Assembly: GCF_028689295.1 (NCBI RefSeq)
Contig: NZ_JAQTWL010000010.1
Location: forward strand, 62,001-126,000
DNA: 64,000 nt
Source: Rhodoferax sp.
Lineage (GTDB): Bacteria; Pseudomonadota; Gammaproteobacteria; Burkholderiales; Burkholderiaceae_C
Reading direction: 5' to 3'
Shown here: piece by piece, positions 1 through 7,501 of the stretch
Layout: every line of letters begins with the position of its first letter
How positions within the stretch are numbered: the stretch's first letter is position 1
Notes under the pieces: generated by a model
The model's input: only the letters and a program-made list of their open reading frames with translations
Told to the model about the DNA's origin: nothing
Database searches by the model: none
Position numbers and translations under genes: made by a program

Positions 1-692
1 ACCGGCCGTCGCGCCGACTGCGGTGCTGCCCGCGTGGTGGGCGCCAGCGGCGCAAACAGGTCGGGGCGTGCCTGGCGCACAAACAGCACCAGCGTGGCGG
101 TCGCCAGCCCCTCCACCAGGCCGATGGCCAGATGAATCGGCTGCATCAACATCAGAAACGTCCCAAGGGGCAAACTGGTGATGCCAGAAAGCTGTGTCTC
201 GGCAACGACTCCGAAGGCCCCCACCTGCAGCCCCAGCACCGCCGCCAGCAGCGCCGCCAACGTGAGGCGTTGGCGCGACGGCGACTGACCCCCGCGCTCC
301 ACCAGTGGCCGGTAAATCAGCGGATACGCCAGATAACAGGTGCACACACCCAGATTGAAGATATTCGCCCCCAACGCCAGCAGGCCACCGTCGGCAAAAA
401 ACAGCGCCTGCACCGTCAGTACCGAGGCCATCACGATCAGCGCCGCGTGCGGACCCAACAGAATCGACAGCAGCAGTCCGCCGCCCAGATGTCCGCTGGA
501 GCCGGTGCCGGGGATGGTGAAGTTGATCATCATGGCGGCAAACACAAACGCCCCCAGCACCCCCATCAGTGGCACCAGATCGGGCCGGTCGTCGCGCTTG
601 ACCTGACGCGCCGACCAGGCCAGCGCAGCCCCCGAAGCCACCCAAAACGTCGCCCCGACGGCGGGGGAAAGCAGAGCATCGGCCATGTGCAT
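1..692 (-). CDS. cbiM: CbiM/NikM-type ECF transporter membrane component (3' end missing)
   Basis: The N-terminus reads MHMADALLSPAVG, the metal-binding start typical of CbiM/NikM, the substrate-specific membrane subunit of energy-coupling-factor cobalt or nickel importers. In the family the free N-terminal amine and His2 bind the metal. Long hydrophobic stretches follow, and a conserved central segment (INFTIPGTGSSGHLGGGLL) contains the second metal-binding histidine region. The ATG at 692 is chosen because the Met-His start is functionally required. About 230 codons are present and the gene runs off the left edge, so its partners (CbiN/Q/O) cannot be seen. Cobalt versus nickel cannot be decided from sequence. 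Confidence 0.85.
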   Translation of the reverse strand, partial: MHMADALLSPAVGATFWVASGAALAWSARQVKRDDRPDLVPLMGVLGAFVFAAMMINFTIPGTGSSGHLGGGLLLSILLGPHAALIVMASVLTVQALFFADGGLLALGANIFNLGVCTCYLAYPLIYRPLVERGGQSPSRQRLTLAALLAAVLGLQVGAFGVVAETQLSGITSLPLGTFLMLMQPIHLAIGLVEGLATATLVLFVRQARPDLFAPLAPTTRAAPQSARRP

Positions 693-722
693 GATGATTC
701 CTTGTGGAATTAAAGGAAATTC

Positions 723-751
723 ATTGTATGACGAATTTATAAATTGTATGA
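723..751. promoter_or_regulatory. Direct repeat ATTGTATGA x2 with central palindrome, upstream of cbiM
   Basis: Two copies of ATTGTATGA lie at 723-731 and 743-751 (20-bp period). Between and overlapping them is the perfect palindrome AATTTATAAATT (735-746). The stretch is AT-rich in otherwise GC-rich DNA and lies 31-60 bp upstream of the cbiM start, so it is a candidate promoter/operator. GTATGA recalls the half-site of the nickel regulator NikR, but NikR sites are inverted whereas these copies are direct, so the regulator is unknown. Confidence 0.35.
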
Positions 752-797
752 ATTGAGCGCAATCCAAGGCAAGGTGCGCGCCAAGCCGACGCGGTTT

Positions 798-1325
798 TCA
801 GGCGCTGGCGCCCAGCACCAAACGGTTTTCCGACGCAAAGTGATACGCTGGAATGACCAGGTTGGCCGGTGCCGGCCCAACTTTGAAAACGCGCCCTGCC
901 AGGTCGTAGTGCGAGGCATGGCACGGGCAGGTGAAGCCTTCAGCGCCGCGCAACTGGGGCGTGCAGCCAAGATGCGTGCACAGGCCCACGGCAACAAAAA
1001 TGTCCGGCCTGAGCGAGCGGTGCCGGTTGCGGCAGGCTGGCGGCTGCACCGATTGTCGCGAGTCGGCGTCAAGCAGCAGCTCTTCGTGATCGGCCAGCGC
1101 AGCGATCTCAGCAGGCGAGCGGCGCATCACCCAGACGGGCTTGTCTTGCCAATTCAGGGTCAGCAGTTTGCCTGCCGGCAAGTCTTGCAGATCGACGGCC
1201 AATGGCGAACCCTGCGGAGCGTTGTCGGCGTGCTTTGCCTTCCACCAGTAAGCCAGCCCGGCGGCTGCGGCGCCCGCACCGGCTCCCAGCAGCAGGCCCC
1301 GGCGTTTGACGCGAACGGGTGCCAC
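798..1325 (-). CDS. Solitary Rieske [2Fe-2S] protein, bc1-type
   Basis: 175 residues. Both cluster-binding boxes are present, CTHLGC and CPCHAS, followed by HYDLAGRVFKVGPAPANL as in cytochrome bc1 Rieske subunits. The N-terminus has an RR-containing, Ala/Gly-rich hydrophobic segment (VKRRGLLLGAGAGAAAAG), consistent with a Tat-dependent, uncleaved membrane anchor. The start is GTG at 1325, preceded by GGAG in CCGGAGACGAC. Cytochrome b and c1 genes, which normally follow petA, are absent; the neighbours are rpoD and cbiM. The second box has CHAS where bc1 subunits usually have CHGS. It may be a second, specialised Rieske protein rather than the main bc1 subunit. The fold is certain; the electron partners are unknown. 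Confidence 0.85.
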   Translation of the reverse strand: MAPVRVKRRGLLLGAGAGAAAAGLAYWWKAKHADNAPQGSPLAVDLQDLPAGKLLTLNWQDKPVWVMRRSPAEIAALADHEELLLDADSRQSVQPPACRNRHRSLRPDIFVAVGLCTHLGCTPQLRGAEGFTCPCHASHYDLAGRVFKVGPAPANLVIPAYHFASENRLVLGASA

Positions 1326-1339
1326 GTCGTCTCCGGTTT

Positions 1340-3658
1340 TTACAGGTTGTCGGTAAAGCTACGAAGCTTGTCGGAGCGGCTCGGGTGTTTGAGCTTGCGC
1401 AGCGCCTTGGCTTCTATCTGGCGGATGCGCTCACGCGTCACGTCAAACTGCTTGCCCACTTCTTCAAGCGTGTGGTCGTTGGTCATCTCGATGCCAAAAC
1501 GCATGCGCAGCACCTTGGCTTCGCGCGGGGTCAGGCTGTCCAGAATGTCTTTCACCACATCGCGCAGACCGGCCTGCATGGCGGCTTCCATCGGGGCGGT
1601 GTTGGCGCCGTCTTCGATAAAGTCACCCAGGTGGCTGTCGTCATCGTCGCCAATCGGGGTTTCCATGGAGATCGGCTCTTTGGCGATTTTCATGATCTTG
1701 CGGATCTTGTCCTCGGGGATCTCCATGCGCTCGGCGAGCACCGAGGCATCTGGTTCGTAGCCAAATTCCTGCAAATGCTGACGGCTGATGCGGTTCATCT
1801 TGTTGATGGTCTCGATCATGTGCACCGGGATGCGAATGGTGCGCGCCTGGTCGGCAATGCTGCGGGTGATGGCCTGGCGAATCCACCAAGTGGCGTAGGT
1901 ACTGAATTTGTAGCCGCGGCGGTACTCAAACTTGTCCACCGCCTTCATCAGGCCAATGTTGCCTTCCTGAATCAGATCGAGGAACTGCAGGCCGCGGTTG
2001 GTGTATTTTTTGGCGATCGAGATCACCAGGCGCAAGTTGGCCTCGATCATTTCCTTTTTGGCCGCGCGCGAGGCGTATTCGCCTTCGTTCATGCGCTTGT
2101 TGATGTCCTTGAGCTGGTCCAGCGGCACCACCACCTTGTTTTGCAGGTCCATCAGGCGCTGCTGCAGCTCTTGCACCGGCGGAATGTTGCGGCCCATCAC
2201 CGCGCTCCAGGGTTTACCAGCGGAGGCGTGCCTTTCGATCCACTTCAAGTCCAGCAAATGGCTGGGAACCTTGTGGTGGTGTTTGTCGCGACCGCTGAAT
2301 TCGGCAATGAAATGCTCTTGCGGGTAGCCGCATTTGTCGACAATGATGCGCCGCAGTTCGCGCTCTTTCTTGCGGACCTCGTCGACTTGGCCGCGCACCA
2401 TGTCACAGAGTTTTTCGATGGTTTTGGCGGTAAAGCGGATCGACATCAGCTCGTCAGACAGGAGTCGCTGGGTCTTGAGGTAGCTGGGGGTGCCGTAACC
2501 TTCCTTGTCGTAGGTTTTGAGAATTTTTTCGTGGTATTCACGCAGGCGGTCGAAGCGGCTCATGGCCTCTTTTTTCAGCTCCTCGAGCTTCTTGGTCAGC
2601 GCTTTGGAACCGCCATTGCCATCGTCGTCGTCTTCGGCATCAAACTCGTCGAAATCTTCTTCGGCCACATAGTCGTCAGCCTCGTTGGGGTTGGTGAAGC
2701 CATCAACAATGGTCGTGATCACCACTTTGTCACTGCGAATGTCTTCGCCCAATTTCAGAATTTCGACAATGCTGGCGGGTGAGGCAGAGATGGCCTCCAT
2801 CATGGCCATCAGGCCGCCTTCAATACGCTTGGCAATCTCGATCTCGCCCTCACGCGTGAGCAGTTCGACCGTGCCCATTTCGCGCATGTACATGCGCACC
2901 GGATCGGTGGTGCGGCCAAACTCGCTGTCCACCGTGCTCAGGGCGGCTTCAGCCTCTTCTTCGGCCTCTTCCTCGGTGGCGGCGGTGGGGCCGTTCTGGT
3001 TGAGCAGCAGGGTCTCGGCATCGGGGGTGTGTTCGTACACCGCAACACCCATGTCATTGAGCATCGAGATCACGACCTCGAGCGTTTCGGCATCGACCAG
3101 CTTGTCGGGAAGGTGGTCGGAAATCTCGCCGTGGGTCAGGTAGCCGCGGGTTTTGCCCAGCTTGATCAGGGCCTTGAGGCGCAGTCGGCGCTTGGCCAGG
3201 TCTTCTTCGGACAGCACCGTCTCGTCCAGGCCGAATTCCTTCATCAAGGCGCGTTCTTTGGCCTTGCTGATCTTCATGCGCAGGGGTTTGACCTTTTCGG
3301 TCGAGGCTTCCACTACCTCGGGTTCACCCACCAGGTCGTCCTCGATGTCGCTCATGTCGACATCATGGTCCTCGGCTTTGTTGCCGGCCTTTCCGGCCTT
3401 GACTTTTGGGCCGCGCTTGGCCGCAGCCTTGGCAGGGGCGGCAGCCTCGACTGCTTTGGCCGCCTTTTTCTTTTCGACAGGCTCAACCGATTTGACGGCA
3501 GTTTTTTTCTCTTCCGGGATGGCTTTGGCTTTGCTCTTGGAAACGGTCACAGGGGCGGCTTTCGGTTTGGAGGTGGATGCGGGAGGTTTGGCGGATTTCG
3601 CGGCAACGCTGGTCTGCACTTTGGACACAGCAGGTTTTTTGGGCTTGGTAGCAGGCAT
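1340..3658 (-). CDS. rpoD: RNA polymerase primary sigma factor RpoD (sigma-70)
   Basis: 772 residues. Housekeeping sigma factor that directs core RNA polymerase to -10/-35 promoters. Region 1.1 (around [16 protein letters not shown]), region 1.2 ([16 protein letters not shown]), the non-conserved insert, region 2 ([31 protein letters not shown]) and region 4.2 ([19 protein letters not shown]) appear in order. The first ~115 residues are a low-complexity Lys/Ala/Pro tail, making the protein much longer than the 613-residue E. coli factor; extended tails are common in betaproteobacteria. It follows dnaG on the same strand, the conserved macromolecular-synthesis arrangement, with a 244-bp gap holding its own likely promoter. 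Confidence 0.98.
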   Translation of the reverse strand: MPATKPKKPAVSKVQTSVAAKSAKPPASTSKPKAAPVTVSKSKAKAIPEEKKTAVKSVEPVEKKKAAKAVEAAAPAKAAAKRGPKVKAGKAGNKAEDHDVDMSDIEDDLVGEPEVVEASTEKVKPLRMKISKAKERALMKEFGLDETVLSEEDLAKRRLRLKALIKLGKTRGYLTHGEISDHLPDKLVDAETLEVVISMLNDMGVAVYEHTPDAETLLLNQNGPTAATEEEAEEEAEAALSTVDSEFGRTTDPVRMYMREMGTVELLTREGEIEIAKRIEGGLMAMMEAISASPASIVEILKLGEDIRSDKVVITTIVDGFTNPNEADDYVAEEDFDEFDAEDDDDGNGGSKALTKKLEELKKEAMSRFDRLREYHEKILKTYDKEGYGTPSYLKTQRLLSDELMSIRFTAKTIEKLCDMVRGQVDEVRKKERELRRIIVDKCGYPQEHFIAEFSGRDKHHHKVPSHLLDLKWIERHASAGKPWSAVMGRNIPPVQELQQRLMDLQNKVVVPLDQLKDINKRMNEGEYASRAAKKEMIEANLRLVISIAKKYTNRGLQFLDLIQEGNIGLMKAVDKFEYRRGYKFSTYATWWIRQAITRSIADQARTIRIPVHMIETINKMNRISRQHLQEFGYEPDASVLAERMEIPEDKIRKIMKIAKEPISMETPIGDDDDSHLGDFIEDGANTAPMEAAMQAGLRDVVKDILDSLTPREAKVLRMRFGIEMTNDHTLEEVGKQFDVTRERIRQIEAKALRKLKHPSRSDKLRSFTDNL

Positions 3659-3863
3659 GGTGGCACCTCAAAAACAGTAACGGCAGAATGGGCTAACGCT
3701 ATTGCAGCCAGCGTTGGGCAGGACGAGGCATGAAACGGGTCAGACAAGGTGGGTGGGCGAACATTTGGAATGCAGTCCTTGCGGTAAGTTGGCCGGATGA
3801 AAAGTAGGTCATCAATTGGCCGGGCCCGGAGGTGCTGCTGTCGCGCTTGTCAGAAGACGGCGG

Positions 3864-3869
3864 ATTATA
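3864..3869 (-). promoter_or_regulatory. Candidate -10 box of an rpoD promoter
   Basis: On the minus strand this hexamer is a perfect TATAAT, 34 bp after the dnaG stop and about 200 bp before the rpoD start. No good -35 hexamer lies 16-18 bp upstream; the nearby TTGATC is only 8 bp away. The rest of the 244-bp dnaG-rpoD gap shows no gene. Confidence 0.4.
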
Positions 3870-3902
3870 CCTTTTGAGATCAACCCGGCAGGCGTTAAGG
3901 AT

Positions 3903-5768
3903 TCAGGTGGCAGACTCCAGCAGCAAGCGTCGCGCCTGGAGTTCGCGGTAGCGTTTCAGGGAGCCGGGGTCCGTTTTTGCGGCTTCGATCGCTACTGTTT
4001 CTTCAGCTTTGAGGTGTTCGATCAGCATGCGGTTGATCAAATGGCGCAGTTCTTCGAGCTCTTCGCCGGCATCATCGTCTGCGCCCAACTCGTAGCCGGC
4101 CATCAGCTTGTAAGCGAAGTCTTCGCTCTCATGCCCGCGCAGTCCCTCGCGCAAGGCCGCCCAGGGCATCGGACCATATTCATGAAGCTGCCCTTCAAGC
4201 CAGGAAAAAAGCGGGCCATGCGGCGCTGCCAAGCCGCACAGCAGGGTGTGGTCTTCGGCCGACAACGACGCCAGCGCCGCCATGTTGTCCAGCAGGATGC
4301 GTGCGGCATGGTCGGCGCGGCTGGCAGGCAAGCGGCTGCTAGAGAGTCGCTCAAAGCCTTTGCTTTTGGACGTCCTGGCGCGGTAGTTTTTGGCCTCGCC
4401 TGTGGCGCTGCCCTCATTGAGATAAGGATCAAAACGCTCGCGTTTGACCTTGGCCTTGGCCAGCGCAGGGTGCCAGATGTCGCTGAGCTCGCGCGCGCTG
4501 AGCTGCACCAGATCGGCGATCTCTGTCAGCAGTTGTTGCTTTAGGGCGCCTGCGGGCAACAGTTCCCACAGCGGTTTGGCGTTGCTGGCAAGGTGGGCAC
4601 GGCCCTCGGCGCTGTGCAAGTCGCAGCCGTCGCGGGCGGCATCAATCAGGAAACGGCTCAAGGGCACCGCTTCGCTGACATAGCGGGCAAAGGCATCTTT
4701 GCCATTTTCACGGATAAAGCTGTCGGGGTCGTGTTCGGGCGGCAGAAACAAAAACTTGACCGAACGCACGTCGGTGGCCAGCGGAAGCGCGGCGTCGAGC
4801 GCCTTGCGCGCCGCACGTCGGCCCGCGCTGTCACCGTCAAAGCTGAACACTACCGAATCGGTAAAACGAAACAGCTTGTGCACATGCTCCGCCGTGCAGG
4901 CTGTGCCCAGCGTGGCCACCGCGTTGGGAAAGCCCAGCTGCGCCAGCGCCACCACGTCCATGTAGCCTTCGGTCACCAGGGCATAACCGTACTCGCGCAG
5001 GGCGTTGCGCGCCTCGAACAGGCCGTAGAGTTCGCGCCCCTTGCTGAACACCGGTGTTTCAGGCGAGTTGAGGTATTTGGGTTTGTCGTCGCCCAGCACC
5101 CGGCCGCCAAAGCCGATGCACTCGCCCTTGATATTGCGGATCGGGAACATCACCCGGTCGCGAAAGCGGTCGTAGCGCCTGGCCTCCTGGCCCTCTTCCT
5201 CGCTCAGGATCACCAGGCCGCTCTCCACCAGCAGCGGGTCGTCGTAATTTGGGAACACGCTGGCCAGACTGTGCCAGCCCTCGGGCGCGTAGCCGAGGCC
5301 GAACTGCTTGGCAACCCGCCCCGAGAGGCCGCGGCCCTTGAAATAAGCCACGGCGCGCTCGGATGCCTTGAGGTGTTTTTGATACGCTTTGGACGCTTTC
5401 TCCAGCACCTCGTTGAGCGTGGTTTGTTTTTGCCGCTGCTCGGCGGCGCGCGCCCGGTCCTGCGGGCTGGCATCGTCTTCGGGCACCTTCATGCCAAATT
5501 GCTGGGCCAGATCATGCACCGCCTCAACAAAGCTCATGCCGGCGTGCTCCATCAGAAAACCGATGGCGTTGCCAGTTTTGCCGCAGCCAAAGCAGTGGTA
5601 GAACTGCTTGCTCGGGCTGACTGAAAAAGAAGGCGATTTCTCGCTGTGAAACGGGCACAGGCCCATGAAATTGGCGCCGCCCTTTTTAAGCGGCACATAG
5701 CGGCCGATAATTTCCACCACGTCGGCGCGCGCAAGCAATTCCTGAACGAAGGTCTGTGGGATGGACAT
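3903..5768 (-). CDS. dnaG: DNA primase DnaG
   Basis: 621 residues. Synthesises RNA primers at the replication fork. The N-terminal CHC2 zinc finger is seen as CPFH...CFGC around residues 38-62. The TOPRIM catalytic core has the acidic motif EGYMDVVALAQLG and the metal-binding FSFDGDSAGRRAA around residues 265-315. The C-terminal ~150 residues correspond to the DnaB-interacting domain. The gene lies directly upstream of rpoD as in many proteobacteria, but the usual upstream partner rpsU is replaced here by a short-chain dehydrogenase 51 bp away on the same strand. Confidence 0.97.
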   Translation of the reverse strand: MSIPQTFVQELLARADVVEIIGRYVPLKKGGANFMGLCPFHSEKSPSFSVSPSKQFYHCFGCGKTGNAIGFLMEHAGMSFVEAVHDLAQQFGMKVPEDDASPQDRARAAEQRQKQTTLNEVLEKASKAYQKHLKASERAVAYFKGRGLSGRVAKQFGLGYAPEGWHSLASVFPNYDDPLLVESGLVILSEEEGQEARRYDRFRDRVMFPIRNIKGECIGFGGRVLGDDKPKYLNSPETPVFSKGRELYGLFEARNALREYGYALVTEGYMDVVALAQLGFPNAVATLGTACTAEHVHKLFRFTDSVVFSFDGDSAGRRAARKALDAALPLATDVRSVKFLFLPPEHDPDSFIRENGKDAFARYVSEAVPLSRFLIDAARDGCDLHSAEGRAHLASNAKPLWELLPAGALKQQLLTEIADLVQLSARELSDIWHPALAKAKVKRERFDPYLNEGSATGEAKNYRARTSKSKGFERLSSSRLPASRADHAARILLDNMAALASLSAEDHTLLCGLAAPHGPLFSWLEGQLHEYGPMPWAALREGLRGHESEDFAYKLMAGYELGADDDAGEELEELRHLINRMLIEHLKAEETVAIEAAKTDPGSLKRYRELQARRLLLESAT

Positions 5769-5819
5769 GCCCGGATTGTAGAAACCCGCACGCCCAAGCT
5801 TCTGGCGCCGGTCAATGCG

Positions 5820-6578
5820 TCAGCGCGGGGCCAAACGAATGGCACCGTCAAGCCGGATCACCTCGCCGTTGAGCATGTCGTTCTCAAAAATGTGCACAGC
5901 CAGCTTGGCGTAGTCCTGCGGCGTGCCCAGGCGAGACGGAAACGGCACGCTGGCAGCCAGCGCGTCCTGCACTTCCTGCGGAAAGCCAAACAGCATGGGC
6001 GTGCCAAAAATGCCGGGCGCAATCGTCATGTTGCGGATGCCGTTGCGCGCCAGGTCGCGGGCAATTGGCAGCGTCATGCCGACAATGCCGCCCTTGGACG
6101 CGCTGTAGGCCGCCTGACCAATCTGGCCGTCAAAGGCGGCAACGGAAGCGGTGGAGATCAACACGCCGCGCTCGCCCGTGGCCTCGGGCGTGTTCTTGCT
6201 CATGGCGTCGGCGCTCAGGCGGATCATGTTGAAGCTGCCGATCAGGTTAACGCTAATGCATTTGCTGAACAGGGCCAGGGCGTGCGGACCGGTTTTGCCA
6301 ACGGTCTTCTCGGCTGGCGCAATGCCGGCGCAGTTCACCAGCCCCATCAATTTGCCCAGGCCGGTGGCGCGTGCCACCACGGCCTGGCCATCGGCCTCGC
6401 TGCTGACGTCGCACTTGACAAACGCGCCGCCAATGGCTTGGGCCACCGCCTCGCCCTTGTCCGCCTGCATGTCGGCAATGACCACCTTGGCGCCCTTGCT
6501 GGCGAGCATGCGCGCCGTGCCTTCGCCCAGGCCCGATGCGCCGCCGGTAACGATGAATACTTTGCCTGCGATTTCCAT
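5820..6578 (-). CDS. Short-chain dehydrogenase, 3-hydroxyacyl-CoA dehydrogenase type II-like
   Basis: 252 residues. Starts [22 protein letters not shown], with the NAD-binding TGGASGLG motif, a second-strand Asp (IADMQ) favouring NAD(H), the [10 protein letters not shown] motif, and the catalytic Ser-Tyr-Lys set in [21 protein letters not shown]. The early AEKTVGK insertion and the C-terminal [12 protein letters not shown] resemble HSD10/2-methyl-3-hydroxybutyryl-CoA dehydrogenases of isoleucine and fatty-acid degradation. The ATG at 6578 is preferred over an upstream in-frame TTG because GGAG lies just before it. A palindromic operator candidate lies 20 bp upstream. The precise substrate is an inference. 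Confidence 0.85.
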   Translation of the reverse strand: MEIAGKVFIVTGGASGLGEGTARMLASKGAKVVIADMQADKGEAVAQAIGGAFVKCDVSSEADGQAVVARATGLGKLMGLVNCAGIAPAEKTVGKTGPHALALFSKCISVNLIGSFNMIRLSADAMSKNTPEATGERGVLISTASVAAFDGQIGQAAYSASKGGIVGMTLPIARDLARNGIRNMTIAPGIFGTPMLFGFPQEVQDALAASVPFPSRLGTPQDYAKLAVHIFENDMLNGEVIRLDGAIRLAPR

Positions 6579-6597
6579 TTGCTTCTCCAAAAATTGG

Positions 6598-6619
6598 TTG
6601 ACGTTAACGTAAACGTCAA
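6598..6619. promoter_or_regulatory. Near-perfect 22-bp palindrome upstream of the SDR gene (LiuR-like operator candidate)
   Basis: The site consists of TTGACGTT, a central AACGTAA and ACGTCAA, reading almost identically on both strands, with its near edge 20 bp before the ATG at 6578. From memory it resembles operators of MerR-family regulators of branched-chain amino-acid/fatty-acid degradation (LiuR group), which would suit a 3-hydroxyacyl-CoA dehydrogenase. No such regulator gene lies in the window. Confidence 0.5.
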
Positions 6620-6660
6620 TTATGTCGCAAGCGCCATCTGCGAATTTTCGGTCTCCCTGC

Positions 6661-6690
6661 TTTAGGGAGAGCAGATATTGCCGCTATACT
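6661..6690 (+). promoter_or_regulatory. Candidate promoter of tRNA-Val
   Basis: TATACT at 6685-6690 is a good -10 box, 23 bp before the tRNA 5' end. A weak TTTAGG at 6661-6666 is the only -35-like element (18-bp spacer). Confidence 0.4.
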
Positions 6691-6712
6691 CTCGTTCTCT
6701 TTTGAGACCCTT

Positions 6713-6789
6713 AGGCGCGTAGCTCAGCTGGTTAGAGCACCACCTTGACATGGTGGGGGTCGTTGGTTCGAGTCCAATCGCGCCTACCA
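6713..6789 (+). tRNA. tRNA-Val (anticodon GAC)
   Basis: 77 nt including encoded CCA. The acceptor stem AGGCGCG/CGCGCCT, D arm GCTC...GAGC, anticodon stem CCACC/GGTGG with loop TTGACAT (anticodon GAC, 6747-6749) and T arm with TTCGAGT all pair. It reads GUC valine codons. Confidence 0.97.
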
Positions 6790-6807
6790 AATTTGGTAGT
6801 TAAAACA

Positions 6808-6840
6808 AGCACTTAGCAATTTTGTTAGGTGCTTTTTTTT
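6808..6840 (+). terminator. Rho-independent terminator of tRNA-Val
   Basis: AGCACTTAGCAA pairs (with one G-U and one mismatch) with TTGTTAGGTGCT and is followed by a run of eight T. It lies 19 bp after the tRNA CCA and just before the convergent phosphatase gene. Confidence 0.8.
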
Positions 6841-6852
6841 GTCGGTGTCTTA

Positions 6853-7335
6853 TCAGTGTCCCATCTGCGTCCTGACATGCTGCAGCAATCCCCCGCTGGC
6901 ATCTTCCGCAATGTCGAGCACCCGTTCAAAGTCATCCGCCTTGCCATAGAACGGGTCGGGCACATCCGGCCTGACCGGGTTGCTGCAGTACGCCGTGAAG
7001 TAGTCCAGCTTGTGCTGGTACTGTGGCGGGCAGCGCATGCGCAACGTCAGCAGATTGTTTTCTTCCATCGCAAGAATCAGATCGACGCGTTCAAAGTCCT
7101 CCGGCTGTAGCAGCCTGACCCTGAGGCTTGAGAGGTCATAGCCACGGCGCATCGCGTGTTTTTGGGCGTGATAGTCGATCGGCTCCCCCGCGTTAAGGTC
7201 GTGGGTGGCAGCCGATGCCACCTGCACCCGGCCAGCGAGGCCATTTTTGATGACCTTCTGGCGAATGACTTCCTCAGCCGTGGGGCTGCGGCACAGGTTG
7301 TCGGTGCATACGACGAGTATTGAATAGGTTTTCAT
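6853..7335 (-). CDS. Low-molecular-weight protein-tyrosine phosphatase
   Basis: 160 residues. The catalytic P-loop C(X)5R-S is at the extreme N-terminus: Cys10-TDNLC-Arg16-Ser17. The general-acid motif VPDPFYG is near residues 125-131. The family dephosphorylates phosphotyrosine; bacterial members often counter BY-kinases in polysaccharide export, but no such partner lies nearby. The family Gly of CXGN is Asp here (CTDN). The start codon lies only five bases after the CCA end of tRNA-Gly on the same strand and has no Shine-Dalgarno, so the two are probably co-transcribed and tRNA processing may leave a nearly leaderless mRNA. Confidence 0.93.
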   Translation of the reverse strand: MKTYSILVVCTDNLCRSPTAEEVIRQKVIKNGLAGRVQVASAATHDLNAGEPIDYHAQKHAMRRGYDLSSLRVRLLQPEDFERVDLILAMEENNLLTLRMRCPPQYQHKLDYFTAYCSNPVRPDVPDPFYGKADDFERVLDIAEDASGGLLQHVRTQMGH

Positions 7336-7340
7336 GGAGA

Positions 7341-7414
7341 TGGAGCGGGTGAAGAGAATCGAACTCTCGTATGAAGCTTGGGAAGCTGCCGTTCTGCCAT
7401 TGAACTACACCCGC
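7341..7414 (-). tRNA. tRNA-Gly (anticodon CCC)
   Basis: 74 nt including CCA. Acceptor GCGGGTG/CACCCGC, D arm GTTC/GAAC, anticodon loop TTCCCAA (anticodon CCC, plus-strand 7380-7382), T loop TTCGATT. The anticodon stem GCAGC/GCTTC has one C-U mismatch (tRNA positions 28 and 42; plus-strand 7388 and 7374) where a G-C type pair is expected. A TACACT element (plus 7445-7450) could be its -10 box. It reads GGG codons. Confidence 0.93.
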
Positions 7415-7501
7415 GAATGACCTGGAAGGTCTTCAAGAGGCGCTAGTGTACATGCTCGCATCGCCCGCCTTTGAGCGCTCCGCCTCGTCGCGATGGGCCG
7501 G

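Noticed and set aside
132..713. 193-codon plus-strand open frame at the left edge
   Set aside because: The minus strand encodes a clear CbiM N-terminus running off the window; the plus frame is Gln/Arg/His-rich shadow.
1319..2782. 487-codon open frame antisense to rpoD
   Set aside because: Product is His/Phe/Val-rich shadow sequence; rpoD is complete on the minus strand.
3870..3892. Strong -35 box for the TATAAT before rpoD
   Set aside because: The only TTGA-like hexamer (TTGATC) is 8 bp away, far too close; no hexamer at 16-18 bp resembles TTGACA.
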